Part shown: positions 23,930 through 36,213 of the stretch, in pieces
How the letters are laid out: each line of letters starts with the position of its first letter
Numbering within the stretch: position 1 is the first letter of the stretch
Assembly (NCBI GenBank): GCA_964036315.1
Contig: OZ038485.1
Location: 101,932,341-101,996,340 of the forward strand
Reading direction: 5' to 3'
Origin: Acanthosepion esculentum
Lineage: Eukaryota; Mollusca; Cephalopoda; Sepiida; Sepiidae
DNA: 64,000 nucleotides
The notes under the pieces: model-generated
What the model saw: the letters and a program-made list of their open reading frames with translations, nothing else
Databases searched by the model: none
What the model was told of the DNA's origin: nothing
Program-made: the position numbers and the translations under genes

Positions 23930-24220
23930 TTTTTTTATTTTCTTATACAGTAAAATTAATGACAACCAGCCTAGATCAAGAAGAAAAATTGTTACTCCTG
24001 ACAGGAATCGAACCTGTATCCCTTTCTGCATCAGGGGAAACTGATTCTAGACTCAAAACCATAGCCAAGCTGGTAGTGACATGTTTTCTGTACAGAAACA
24101 TTTTCCCCTGATAGAAAAAGGGAATACAGATTTGATTCTGTTGGGGGAAAACAATTTTTCTTTAAGACTTCTTGATCTAGGTTGTTTGTTATTAATTTCA
24201 CTGTTTAAGAAAATAAAAAA
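23930..24220. repeat. Head-to-head SINE pair forming a ~115-bp inverted repeat
   Basis: 23,930-24,042 and 24,100-24,220 are imperfect inverted copies separated by about 58 bases. Paired blocks include CCTAGATCAAGAA / TTCTTGATCTAGG, GAAAAATTGTT / AACAATTTTTC and CATCAGGGGAAA / TTTTCCCCTGAT. The left copy, read on the minus strand, carries a B-box-like GGTTCGATTCCTGTCAGGAG, which is typical of a tRNA T-arm and 3' acceptor. Both arms therefore look like copies of one tRNA-derived SINE. Confidence 0.8.
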
Positions 24221-24229
24221 AAAATTTAC

Positions 24230-25480
24230 AAGACAGAAATGTTTTTTTTTAAAAAAAAGGAGGGGGGGGGCAAGAGTACAGAGCAGAAACATGAATGTCA
24301 ATGCCAAATTCTCATATGGCTGGTATGAGATAAAGTAGAGAAAATGGCTTAAGAAGTATGAATGAAAATATCAGTCAAAATATTGTTTAAATGTAAATAA
24401 ATAAAAAATAAAAAGAAGAGAACATTTCATGCTTTATGGACAATTAAAGCTTAACCTTTCTAACTTTAGAAAGTCTGAAAAAATTGAGATCAATTCAAAA
24501 AGAAATAATTCACAATGTTTTTTTAATCAAAGTTTATACGCCTAATAAATTTTAACTCAAAAAGGAAAAACAAAAAATATACTGAGAGTATATCAAGGGT
24601 AGATGGAATCAAACACCAAAAATAATGTATATATTTTAATGAGAGCAAAAAAAAATTGTGCATATTTTAGCACAGTATAAAAGACGACAGTATAATCAAG
24701 ATTTCATTTTACGGAAAAATTTAACTATAATGCAAAAATATCATCACCGAAAAGAGATTTTTTACCCCTTTAAGAATATGTTCCTAAATAGTATACTAAG
24801 GCTACAAAACTTAATTGCAATAAAAACAGACAAATACCATAATTGTAGGTACCTATGTAAACATTTATTCATATCTATAGAAAAAAAAATACCAGTGTAG
24901 GTGCCAGTCCCTAAGCTAGTTAGCAATATGGTAATGAAAGAGGCAAGCAGAAATTAAACTGACTGTAATAATTTGCATTCATTCCACACTAATGCCCTTG
25001 GAAAGGTAGTTAACATTGAAAAAATTAAGTTCTTGACTAAAAAAAATAAAAATTATATTATCATTATGCAAATTAGTGTTGTATTTTGAAAGAACAGAAA
25101 GAAAAAAGGGAAAGAAATACATAAAATCATTTCTCTCAAAAATTTAAAGAAAAATAATAGATTTTCATTTTAGGTTCTATATTTGTTTATAGTCGTTTTG
25201 CAATATTTTTTTTTTTATAAAAAGGGTAGAACAATTTTTCTTTTTATTTGTTTGGAAACAAATCTGATAGAATCAACACTCCTTACAATATGAAGCTGGA
25301 TCCTAACAAATGGGTTTTTATAAAACAATAACCAAAGTCCTGGTTAATTTCACTTTTACAGATTTAATTTATAGTTCAGTAATTTCTGTCTGAATTTCTA
25401 GGATGAAGAGTTCTCATTATTTACAGTCTGAATGAGGACAATCTACTCCAATAGATTAAATAAAAGGTTCAGTTGGAAAT
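24230..25480. other. No gene seen
   Basis: AT-rich DNA with a poly(A)/poly(G) stretch at 24,240-24,270. 25,380-25,430 shares TTTCTGTCTGAATTTCTAG with 11,528-11,550, a small dispersed repeat. Confidence 0.5.
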
Positions 25481-25489
25481 TCCTTAATG

Positions 25490-25610
25490 GTTAATTGAAT
25501 TGTCAGTCCCCTGAAAAAGGCCTGAGTGTACAATAGCTGAAACATAATTGTAACAAAAATGAGGATATTAGTCTCCTAGTGTAAATCATGTAAATAATCT
25601 AGTCTAGTAG
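25490..25610 (+). repeat. Family C SINE core, relic (plus orientation)
   Basis: It contains CCCCTGAAAAAGGCCTGAG, GCTGAAACATAATTGTAACA and AAAATGAGGATATTAGTC, matching the reverse-complement core of the 45.7-kb copy (GAAACGTCGTGAATATGGCA, AAAGATGAGGACAACAGTCC). An (AAT)n run follows at 25,712-25,735. Confidence 0.5.
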
Positions 25611-25904
25611 CAATCAAATATATTAGAAACAGACATGGTGGAGAGGAAATAAGATAAGTAATCACAAGCATTAATTTAACTTTTGTCAGTAAATATGTGT
25701 AGAGAGCTTAAGATAATAATAATAATAATAATAATTCTCTTTTGTCAAATTCACAAGGAAAACCTACTTCACAAATCACAAAAATTCTCATTTGCATAAA
25801 ATCCAAGTGAATTTAAAGTATTACATAAATCTTTGTCATTTGGTTCTTTAAATTATTCAAATTAGGAAAGTAACACAAGTTACTAAATAATCATAGCCAC
25901 ATCT

Positions 25905-26142
25905 TCTCAACCTTTTGCAGGTTATTTGCATGTAAGTGAATATGACAAACATGACTGGAATTGGAATTTGGCACTCTTATTAACAATTCAGAGTCATTAT
26001 CCATTATATCACCTGCACATCCAAGCGCAAAGCAACTGGATGTTTTCAAAGTGGTCGCCCATCTAGGTACTGACCAGGCTTGATGTTGCTCGACTTTGGT
26101 GATCATACAGAACTAGCGTGTCAATGTGATATGGCCATAAGC
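25905..26142 (-). repeat. Chimeric 5S rRNA/tRNA-derived SINE, copy 3
   Basis: The minus strand begins at the 5S 5' end: GGCTTATGGCCATATCACAT (canonical GCCTACGGCCATACCACCCT), followed by TATGATCACC, GAGCAAC and GCCTGGTCAGTACCTAGATG. The 3' end of the 5S part is more diverged. The tRNA-like part then follows at 26,021-25,905, with an internal deletion joining the B-box region to CAGGTTATTT of the tail. It best preserves the 5S head. Confidence 0.82.
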
Positions 26143-26269
26143 CTTGATATTCGTCTAATACATTTATGAATTAATGACAATTTTGAATATAAAAAATTCA
26201 GACAACATTTGCCACTTTTTTTCACTTATTTTATTTTCATTCATTCACACAATCTCATTAAATAGGTTA

Positions 26270-26600
26270 CTCATCTTCCCCATTGCGTCTCTTCTGAGTG
26301 TTAAATTTTCCAAGTCCTCTTTCCTAAAGATTTCAACTGTCTCTTTCTGATTGTAAGCATAAATCTCCTTGCAGTTACTATTTTCCTAAAAACTTGTTGC
26401 TCATATGCTCTGTCCATAGCATTGTTAGCTTCAAGTCTCTTCATCCATGATAAGATTGTCCAATATTCACTGCCAGACAGGAGATTAGGTATTACATAGC
26501 AGTTCAGCAGTCTTTTCTTTGGTTCTAACAGCATTTTTATATCTCTTAACACTTTGTTTATTTTCTGGAAGATATCCTTCACTCATCTATAGGGACCTCC
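26270..26600 (-). mobile_element. RTE-like LINE, 3' end of RT ORF
   Basis: A 93-codon minus-strand frame contains 'LLNCYVIPNLLSGSEYWTIL', 'KRLEANNAMDRAYEQQVFRK' and 'LTIRKRQLKSLGK', the thumb/C-terminal segment of RTE-like RTs. The RT catalytic part is lost. Confidence 0.8.
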
Positions 26601-26624
26601 TTCACTCATCTATAGGGACCTCCA
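26577..26624. repeat. 23-bp tandem duplication
   Basis: CTTCACTCATCTATAGGGAC with its following CTC occurs twice with a period of 23 bases. Confidence 0.9.
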
Positions 26625-26639
26625 CAAAATCGCAATAAA

Positions 26640-27537
26640 AATGAATTTTTAAATATTACATTAAAGTATAATTAATCTGATTTTAAATAAATATTATTAC
26701 TTTAAATTTAAAATATTGCATAAATGCATTTTTTTAACATGTTTATTTATGTTAACAGCTTTTTAGCAGCTCTGTGACAGCTCAATGACAGATTTTTTTT
26801 TTATTGTTCTACGGTAACTTTACTTGCAAAAATAAATAATAAATAAAATAATAAATAATTATAAATAAAATAAAAAATAATAATAATAATAATTGAAGGA
26901 TACAAACAAACATCTTTTAAGTACTCAGTAATCTTAAAATTTAAGAAAATATTCTCTGTAATCTAATGTTTTATAGAATTTCATAAAATATTGGCTTTAA
27001 ATCTACTTTATTTTCTGATAATGTCATGTATGAACAATTGTATCTACAAATACACATTTATACATGTACAAAGACAATTCAAATTTTTTTTTTAAAATAC
27101 TCGGGTTTGTCAGATTGTAATAAGCTTTACAATATATGATTAGTATACATAGTTTTACTTAATATTCCCTAAAACTTATGCCATTAAAACTGGATTTTAA
27201 GATTTATAAACTTTATAAATTATTCTAATTAAAATTTTTTAAAAATGAAAACATCTTTTTTATTGTCCTTAATATATATTATTCATAAAAGTAATTAAAA
27301 GGTTTACTAATTAAATAATGTCTTAGTTTTATTGCATTTTTTATTTTACGATTCAGCAAATTTTCAGTGAGACAGGGTCTCATTTTACAAAAAAAAAAAA
27401 AAGAAAAAAAAAAAAAGAGTTCTGTTTGTAACTAATATAGTCACTAAAAAATATCTCAATGAATTTCTCAAGTTTTCACAAAATTAACTTGGGTGTAACA
27501 CATATATAATAATAATATAAAAAAAAAAAAATTATTT

Positions 27538-27576
<39 letters not shown>

Positions 27577-28190
27577 TATTTTTTTTACATACGTTACAAC
27601 CCATTTATTATTTTTAGTTTCACTTATTATCTTTCTTATTAAATTTCTATTTGAAATTCTTTTTTAATTTACATGTCATTTTGCAATTTCCTTTCAAATT
27701 ATTTTTAAATTTAACTCCTATTTCATAAAATCTTTACTTTTTCTCATTTATTGTTACAGTTGTTTTGAAACAAAAACATTTGAAACATAAATTTGAATTC
27801 AATTTTAAATTTAATGTTTAATTTAATCATATTTAAACTTTATTTCATTCACATTTGAAATTATTAACTGTCAGGACTTATTTAGAAATTAATGAAATTA
27901 TTTTTGCCTTCCGTTTTTCAGAAAATTGTAGTAAACATCTTTTTTTTCTTTTTTTCTTTTTTTACATATGTTACGACACACATTTAATTTCATTAAATTT
28001 AAAAAAATTAAATTGGCCTCAGAAAATTTTTTATGGTGGCCTCTAAATGACAATTATTAAAAGGTCACGTGTTTTAAGGTTTATCTTACCCTTACTGGGA
28101 AAACCCACTCAACTTTTTGGGGCTGCAATTCTTTCATTTCATTTCTGTTTCATTGTCTCAACAGGCTTTGAAAATTTGTTCATTAGTGAA
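26640..28190. other. Very AT-rich, no gene seen
   Basis: AT-rich tract with poly(A) near 27,390 and (CA)(TA)n at 27,541-27,572. It lies upstream of the Helitron coding remnant and could include its lost 5' part, but nothing codes. Confidence 0.5.
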
Positions 28191-28194
28191 AAGA

Positions 28195-30360
28195 ATGAAA
28201 TATATCTTCAAGTACCTGTACAAGGGACGTGACTGCTTCTGTTGAAGTAAGAGCAGCAGGTCTTGAGCAGAATCAAACTCACGATGAAATTACTAATTAT
28301 CTGCTGTACATCTTAAAACCACCAAAGAGCTTACTTTCAGAGACAACACTCAGCGTTCTGCTCAGGCACAGTGGGACCATGACACTATTCTCACTGCATG
28401 AATTAAACTGAATGAGCATTATGATGATGATGCTGAAAGAAACCACTTGTATCCTGACATTCTGCTGTATTATGTCTTTAATAAGTGCACTAGAAGATGG
28501 ACACCAAGGCAAAGGAATACTAATATCATCAGTATAATGTATACAGTGAGCCCTAGAGACACAGAAAGATTTTACTTGCAGATCTTGCTGCTGTATGTTT
28601 CAGGTGCCAAGAGCTTCCAGGATTTGCACACTGAAGGAGAAATCTTGCCAACACTTAAGGCAGAATGCCTGAGATACGGTCTTCTCTCAAACAATGACAC
28701 AGTGGAACATGCATTGCTAGAAGCTGCTGCCTGTCAGATGCCATTACAGTTGCGTGTGATGTTTGCTGCCCTGTGCACATATATGAACCCTGCAAATGCT
28801 CTTCCTCTGTGGACCCTTGCAAGGAAAATTTCTTGCACCAAGGTTTAAATGCAAACCATGCAGAAAACATGGCACTGCACTCAACTGATGCAATTCTAAT
28901 AGAGAATGGCATTGTTTAGCAATTGGGCTGCCTTAACCTAGTGGAGTATCACAGCTTGACCATCATGACAACCTCAATCACCCAGGCATTGCAACACTTA
29001 CTGATGAACAGAGACCAATTGCTAATGCTGTGCTTGAATCTGTAGATAAGAAGAGGAGAGGTGAGGTGCCCAAACACTCCTGTTTCTATGTACATGCACC
29101 AGGAAGTTGTGGTAAAACTTATATGTTTAATACCATAATTTCTTATCTGCAAAGGAACAACTGCAATGTGTGCAGTGGTGCTTCGACAGGCATTGCCTCT
29201 ACACTACTGTCAGGTGGAAAGACTATCCATAGTTTGTTCAAATTGCTTGACCCGCTCACAGAGGCCAGTGTTTGTAATGCGCCAGCCACTTCAGACCATG
29301 CAAATTATTTATGAAACCTGGATTTTGATCATCTGGGATGAGGTTTCTATGATCCATTCAGCTCTTCATGCTATTGATAAAGCATTGCAAGATATCACTG
29401 GCATTGCTGCTGTTTTTAGTGGTAAAGTTGTGCTCTTGTGGGGGGGGCCTTTAGGCAAGTCCTACCCATATGGCAAAGAGGAACTCGTGAGGCAATCATT
29501 GAAATATGTATTAAACAATCTCCACTATGGCTGATTTTCATCCAATACAGATTAAGCCAAAACGCCAAAACATCAGGACAACAGAAGATCAAAAGGAATT
29601 TGCAGCATGGCTCTTGCATCTTGGCAATCGAACATCAGCAACTTCACAATCTTGCTGTTGATGACATAAAAGTGCCTCAAATTTCATGTGTTGATGGCTC
29701 TTTGGTGGATGATACCTTCAACAATACATATGAGGAAGAGAGAGTAATTCTTCTGCCAAAGAACTCGGACTGCCTCCTGATCAATGAAGAAGTTTTGAGA
29801 CAACTTCCAGATGACTGCTGCACCTATTATACTACAGATAAAGTTTTGATAGATGATCCTGCTGAGACAGAGTTCTACCCACTTGAAGTTTTAGACACCA
29901 TCAGGAATGTCTCACAAATTGAGTTAAAAACCCAGCTCAATAGTAATGCTTCTTTATAACATTTCTATCCAGAATGGACTCTGCAGTGGTACAAGACTGG
30001 AAGTGGTGGCTATGCATCAACATTCAATTGAGGCTTCCTTGATTAGCGGCTCACTAATTCGCAGACTTATCCTCATCCCCAGAATAAAGCTGGCTTCAAG
30101 CTACTCTAACTTGCCATTCACCTTGGAGAGAACCCCGTTTCCTGTCTGTCTGTCATATGCCATGACTATTAACAAGTCACAAGGGCAGACATTTGAGAAG
30201 GTGGGATTGTTCTTACCTCAGCCAGTGTTCAGTCATGGACAATTGTATGTGGCATACTCTAGAGCTCGCAAACTCTCAGATGTAAGGATTAAGGTGATGG
30301 CGACAGACAGACAAGGAAGGAGAAGAGGGCAAACTGTTACTAAGAACATTATCTGCTGAG
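28195..30360 (+). pseudogene. Helitron Rep/helicase remnant (Pif1-type helicase)
   Basis: Plus-strand pieces follow the order of a Helitron protein. 28,195: 'MKYIFKYLYKGR'. 28,229: 'VEVRAAGLEQNQTHDEITNY', the end of the Rep-associated domain. 28,366-28,845: 'HLYPDILLYYVFNK', 'MYTVSPRDTERFYLQILLLY'. 28,960-29,314: 'LTDEQRPIANAV' and Walker A 'GSCGKTYMFNT'. 29,305-29,440: Walker B 'ILIIWDEVSMIHSAL'. 29,440-29,959: 'GGAFRQVLPIWQRGTREAII' and 'VILLPKNSDCLLINEEVLRQ'. 29,950-30,359: 'MTINKSQGQTFEKVGLFLP' and 'LYVAYSRARKLSDV', the final helicase motifs. At least five frameshifts, an in-frame TGA near 28,400 and internal deletions inactivate it. Confidence 0.9.
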
Positions 30361-33165
30361 AGGTACTGACTTGAAAGAGTGGAGTGTTTTCAGAAATTCT
30401 GGAGACCCTTGATTACATTAAGTATGTGTCCTTGGTTTTCATTATATATGTCTATTGTTTTTTGTATTCATATCGGAGAGAACTGGTATGGCACTATATT
30501 GAGAGTGAAGAGTAGCACGGACTGATTGGCACTGGCAATCTTTGCACACATGGTGGACACTCCAAGGTATCTCTATGTGATGTTTATTTTCCCAACCTAT
30601 AAGTATTGTATTTTTTTTTAAAAAAAGGATAGATTTAATAGCTAAACTTTATATATTTGTAAATATACCTGTACAAATATAAGCAATTTTATTATTTGCT
30701 GCCCAAGTATCTCATTCTATTATATATGTAGAGATTTTAATTGCTCCTTCTTCAATGCATTATTTTTATACATACATGTAGAAAAAGTTTACCATTTACT
30801 CAACATTCTGTTAGTCGTTCCATGGAAATTCCATGGGTCCCGCAACTATATATATATTTTTTACCAAGATTTTTGAAAGAAAAAAATTTTCTAAAATAAT
30901 TTAGTTCATTTCTGAATAAGTCCTGAAAGTTTCATTAAAATCCAACAGTTATTTGAGTTTTTGCAAGAATTTCCAAATTAAATGTCTTTCACTGCAAAAA
31001 AGATACTAAAATTTACTATACTAATTCATAGTCCATCTGTTGACACAAGAGAAATGAGATTTTATAATCAAAATTTCAAATGTTCTAAATAAGATTAAAA
31101 AATTAATTAAATATTAAAAAAAAAAAAAAAAAAAAACTTTGATCTTTCCTCTTAATAATGACAAAGATTTTGATGATAAAACTTTATTTTCATTAAGTTT
31201 AGAGCATCACAGCATGCTAACTTTTTAGCAGTTTTGTGGAGGTACTTATGTGAATTCAGAATTCTAGGTCACATTCAGTTAAAAAAAAATGATCTGAATA
31301 TAAAAGGATCACTGAAATCTTCAAAACCACCTGCGTTATTTTAAAATACAAAATCACTTTCTAACAGCCAACATAAATATATATATATATAGAGAGAGAG
31401 ATCAAATGGAATATCACATGACAAGTGCTGACAAGGACACAAAGATAATAATCCCAGCAAATACTTAAGTACATCTGATGAAATTTATGACAACTGTCAA
31501 CTAGGATTAAAAGCACATGAACATCTATGTTAAAGTAAGAGTTCTTTTTGCTTTTGAAAAGAAAGAATGAGATGTGAAATAGAATAATTGTTTACAGTAT
31601 AAATTATTCACTGTATTTTTTATGGCTATACAAATGATTGTAGAAAACCAATCAAATTTCACAAATTCTAACATTTTTTTCTAAACACATTAATAATACA
31701 AAGTCCCCAAAGAATTATCTACCATGGTCTTTGGACTGCTTAAAACAATTGATAGAAAACAAATGAATTTTTGTTATGTTTCAACAGATAATTATTTTTA
31801 TTAAAAGACAAAAAAAAAAAAATGACTAATCGAAAGTCAATCTCCAACAGAGTTTGAGGGAATAAAAATGAACCCTATCAAAAAAAATTATTCCCATGGA
31901 TTTTGATGTCTATTCTGTACATATTCATATAAAGAAATTGCTACAGGTAATTGATTATCACCTTTGCAGCTTCCCAACAAACATATTAAACATTCTTTCA
32001 GAGTCTATTCCAACAAATGAAGTCCACCAGAAGTATGCTGACTCCGTTTCTTAACACTCACCAGCAGCAGCCTGCTAAGAGCTGCTACTTTTATCCAGTC
32101 TCTCTCTCTCTCACAAATTCAATTCTATATTCTCACAAGAGTGCAGGAAGTAGACTTTATTAAAACTGAACAGTTGGAAGTGATTCAGCAGGAAAAAATT
32201 GATAGAGCACTTTTCATGCATTGTCATATCAACAAACATCTTTTGCTTTACAAGTATTTCTTTTTACTTTTGACACTATCAGTTTATTTTTCACAATTTC
32301 TGTTTTTGTAGTAAATTTATTACATTGTCTTCAATGACATTTGCTTTAGTTTTTTTCTGTCCGTAGTCAACCTGTTGGCAGTTTTAAGCAAGTGGTGGTG
32401 GGGTTGAAAGAGTTCATTTTTTCTTCTGTCAAGGTTTCTACATAAATTATACAAAAGTTTTACAATATATGTATCACATACATACATACATACATACATA
32501 CATACATACATGACTGTATTCTACACTTCCATCAAGCCAGAAATGTCCCACAGATGACAGATCTTTTTCTTTGCATTTTCAGTGGTTATTATAAATACTC
32601 ATTTAATAAATACTCATTTGATAAATACTCAGAGTGTTTTTTCAATGAGAAATCAATAAGAATGAATGTGCAGATAGTATAATTGATATCAGCACATGAA
32701 TATGAAATCACTGAGCCAAGTTTAAAGATCTAGCTCGTCTACCTGAAATCAGTGAGCAAAGCTTAAATACAGAGCTTGTCTGTCCCATCACTTCCACACA
32801 AATGGTCTTGGGAAAAGCATGAATCCATCGCTTTTCCTCCCAGCTATAGGTTAAAATATAAAGTGGTAGATTGGGTGCTCTAACCTTGGCAACTCATCTA
32901 AAAGAAGAAAAACTGATGGAGAAATATCATTTCCAAGAATGCATGGCAATTCACAGATAATAAAGAAAACTCTGCATAGAGTCATGATCGTCTACTTCCT
33001 AAAAGGACATTGCATTTTTTTCTTTTAATTACCATCACTTTTGTACGTCTCTACAATTCCAGCTTGAATTAGTGAGCTCGGAGTTCCAATCTTTTCGAAA
33101 GGATAACATATCCCATTTAGCCATTTTATAGACAAAGAAAGAGTGGCATCAATCAAATTTCTGTT
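30361..33165. other. No gene seen; possible Helitron 3' flank
   Basis: Non-coding, with poly(A) at 31,115-31,135 and (CATA)n at 32,476-32,511. A near-palindrome CCATGGAAATTCCATGG at 30,820-30,836 is the only hairpin noticed beyond the Helitron helicase. A CTRR end could not be fixed. Confidence 0.45.
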
Positions 33166-33169
33166 GTAT

Positions 33170-33697
33170 GAATGCTAGATGTAACCAGAAGTTCTATGCT
33201 AACAGTCTCTTCACTCGCACGTCTCATCACTTATAGAACTCTCTTCCAGCTTCTTGCTTTCTTGTCAACTATGATCTTCAAACATTTAAATGCAACATCA
33301 ATCCTTGTCATTTGTCTTTTTCAATCCTATTCATTTATTATCCTCTCTCAGATTCTTTCACGCTCAATAACCCCTCGTATCTTAGTGGCTCTATCACCTT
33401 GCTTGAATGGATTCAAAAAATGATAGATAGAAACTGATTGATAGATTTCAAAGGACTGAGATAGATATGAAGAAAGTGATATAGATAATGAAGAGTGTGA
33501 TAGATAGGATGAGAAGTAAAAGATTTAAATGCAACATCAATTGCTATCTTGTCTTTCAGAATCCTGTTTTTTATTTTCCTTTCTCCTCAGTAATTTTTCC
33601 CCCATTTTCTTTCACTCTCAGTAACCCCTTGCATCTTAGTGGCTCTACCACTTTGCTTGGTGTGAAATGATTAAAAAAAAAAAAAAAAAAAAAAAAT
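33170..33697 (+). mobile_element. CR1/L2-like LINE 3' ends (family A), two in series
   Basis: 33,172-33,423 and 33,520-33,697 each encode the tail of the family: 'KHLNATSILVICLFQSYSFI' and 'RFKCNINCYLVFQNPV'. Each is followed by the conserved noncoding end (GTAACCCCTTGCATCTTAGTG in the second; GCTTGGTGTGAAATGATTAA before a 24-base poly(A)). The second lacks everything upstream of the terminal codons. Two insertions, or one with a duplication, are both possible. Confidence 0.75.
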
Positions 33698-34320
33698 TCA
33701 CATTTAATAACTCCTGCTATGCTGACACATATACAATAGTTTTCTTTTGTTTCTCAGCCTGTGATGCTCTTTCATATAAAATACACTTAACTCTAATATT
33801 GATTTGCAAATCTGTATTGTTTTTCATAGATGTGTGGATATGTATACATGTTGGATTTTGCTTTTTCAACAAAATGTTGGCATTGTTAAGAAAGTAATTG
33901 GGAGCATATAATTTTGCTTCCTAGGTATATAAAAAAAATTCTACTGAAAAGGTTAGCATGATAGACTCATAAATGTCCAAACTAGCTTGATCAAATAAAA
34001 AAAAAAAAAAAAAAAAAAAAAAAAGATTTTTTTATATACCTTTTCATCTTGAAATTTAAATGGCTGTCAAGAAACAAAACATTTTCTTTTTTTAAGATTA
34101 AACACTAAATTATTGAATATGATTACTAAAACAATTATATTAGATTTCTTTTGAGGCTGTAAACCAAAGAGTTTTATATAAACCCCACACAGCATTAAAA
34201 TTAAAAACTTAAGACTCACAATAAATGAAACATTTATTTGGCAACTTCCTGGGTATTCATTCCTATTTTTTTATGCATTATGTCCTTTCAGGATATGAGT
34301 GATCATAGCTCTCCACAACT
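33698..34320. other. No gene seen
   Basis: AT-rich, with a poly(A) run at 33,999-34,024. Frames here are low-complexity. Confidence 0.5.
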
Positions 34321-34324
34321 TCCT

Positions 34325-34925
34325 GTCTTTTGTTGCTCCAAGTAACTTTTGATCTTTTAGCATCCCTCTTTGTCCTGCTAAGCATTCACCTCTCATTAAG
34401 CACATTACTGTCACCACCCCCCACTGCTTCTCTTGCCTTCAATGTTTTCTGTGTTAAATCCTCTAGGCCCCAGAAATTTCAACAGTCTCTTTCTGCTTGT
34501 CAGTATACATTTCCTTGTAGTCTTATTTTTCTTAAAACTTCCTCATTGCTCTCATGTTCCACACAGGGCATTCTAATCTTTCATTGATAGAACCATATCT
34601 CTCTCTTGCCTAGAGTATCTTCTTCATCCATGACAAGATTATCCAGTATTCATTGCCAGATAGAATATTTAATATTATGTAGCTGTCCTTTGCTTCTAAT
34701 GACATTTTTTATGTTGTAGTACTTTGTTTAGTTTATTGAAGACATCTTTTACTATTCCTACGTGCCTCCAGATTTCAAATTGTATCTTTTCGTGCATGCC
34801 TAGGTTCTGTAGGGCTTCGGCCTCTGCACACTTCTCATCAAGACATTCAGCTTTTGCTTGCTGTTGTCTATTTTTAATGTCTTTGCTTAACATCCTATAT
34901 TCTCTGCTATTTTTTGGCATTATTT
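34325..34925 (-). mobile_element. RTE-like LINE with internal deletion
   Basis: The 74-codon minus-strand frame 34,920-34,696 starts 'NSREYRMLSKDIKNRQQQAK', which in RTE-like ORFs lies between endonuclease and RT. It jumps directly to 'WRHVGIVKDVFNKLNKVL', which lies after the RT catalytic core. The rest of the C-terminus continues to about 34,330 in broken frames. The palm with its YADD box has therefore been deleted. Confidence 0.65.
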
Positions 34926-35319
34926 GCTGTCACATTAGTTTGAGAATCATCCGTCAGCTACTTTTTTTTTGTCTCTCTTCCATATGGATGACCTATTTTG
35001 CTGATGACACTGGCATTTGGTATGTCTTTAATTTGGTTTTGAAATTGTAAAAATCTGACATAGTCAATATTTTCTTGTAACCACATGCCCTCACAGCCAT
35101 AATAATTTACAACACTATGAACTACAAAGTTATTTCACATCTCATCTCAGAAATACTGCCTGAAATGAAAAATTGAACTTACTACCTTCTGACTCCATGT
35201 TTGAAGATACCAGAGAAGTAATCTTGGTGGATTATATACTGTACTGGTCTGCATTACTAATTGATGATTTATTATTTTTATTCAGCTATAATAAGTTATT
35301 CTCTTATCTCAAGTTTGAG

Positions 35320-35490
35320 CACACTTGTCTGTTCCACTTTTGTATTCCATTGGTGAGATGCAAGTTCCATTCTAATCTAATGTTAGCTGTCATCTTCCCC
35401 ACATATCCCCATAAAGTGTATCTCTAACCCTCTAACTTGAGTAGCTCTTGAGACTTGTACAGGGTGAACATTATTGTAAAAAAAACAAAA
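35320..35490 (+). mobile_element. LINE family B 3' tail
   Basis: A short C-terminal scrap followed by the family B noncoding end: GCTCTTGAGACTTGTACAGG, then GTGAACATTATTGTAAAAAA. The same ending occurs at 39.7, 40.4 and 44.8 kb and, inverted, at 53.95 kb. Confidence 0.65.
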
Positions 35491-35629
35491 AAAATTACAA
35501 GTCAACCTCCATCAAGGTCCCCAACACCATATCACAGTTCATTGTGAACTGCATAATCCTTTCCACAGCTGTATAGCATGCACATCACTAGGGCTAAATA
35601 CAGTTTCAGACTTGTCCTCCTTCTAGACT

Positions 35630-35815
35630 AGTTATCAACCATGGATAGAGAACCCAGTATTCCTGGCTATTGAATCCATAGTGAGGATCAGAAGAGATGG
35701 ATTCATACCTTTCCCAAGAGTATTTGTGCAAAAGTGAATGCACAAAAAACACAACTGGAATTTAAACCGGTTGTGCTAATTTCTTCATCTGAGCTGATAA
35801 CAATCATACAACCCA
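35630..35815 (-). repeat. tRNA-like SINE (GTATGAATCCA family)
   Basis: Minus-strand GTTTAAATTCCAGTTGTG (B-box region), CACTTTTGCACAAATACTC and GGGAAAGGTATGAATCCATC follow the family order. The A box is degenerate. Confidence 0.65.
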
Positions 35816-36208
35816 TGCATGAAAAGTTCAGTTATACTGAAATTATCTTTACTTTTTATTAGATCCAAGTATAAAAAATTTAAGCAACATTAGCATTATT
35901 TCCTGTGCAAAATTTAAACAACCCAATATTAGACAATCCAAGTTATTAGACATTGAATTGTATCACTTCATGTCCTCCATAACTTGTTTGACTTTTCTGT
36001 CGACCTGATGAATATTTATGAGTGTTCTTAAATTTAAAAATTTTGAAAAACCAATAACATTTTTGCCCTTGTATATAAATACTCATTTTAAAATAAAATC
36101 CTCACATTTGACTTGATAAAGTCCTTTAGTGGATGAAATGTGTCAACTAATATAAGTTTTACTTTTGTCTGTATTCATATTGTACTTTTACAGATTCACT
36201 ATTTGAAT

Positions 36209-36213
<5 letters not shown>

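Noticed and set aside
24000..24050. A functional tRNA gene on the minus strand (GGTTCGATTCCTGTCAGGAG)
   Set aside because: No complete cloverleaf was found; the 5' half is not tRNA-like, and an inverted sister copy shows it is a SINE.
30820..30836. CCATGGAAATTCCATGG as the Helitron 3' hairpin
   Set aside because: It is 460 bases past the helicase stop and no CTRR end follows at the right distance.
26618..31243. ACCTCCACAAAATCGC at 26,618 and its inverse GCAGTTTTGTGGAGGT at 31,228 as terminal repeats of a 4.6-kb element enclosing the Helitron
   Set aside because: A 14/16 match is expected many times by chance among all pairs in 64 kb, Helitrons lack ordinary terminal inverted repeats, and no target duplication was seen.
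34976..35010. Plus-strand 'YFADDTG' as an RT active site
   Set aside because: The surrounding LINE sequence is on the minus strand and the plus-strand flanks have no RT similarity.
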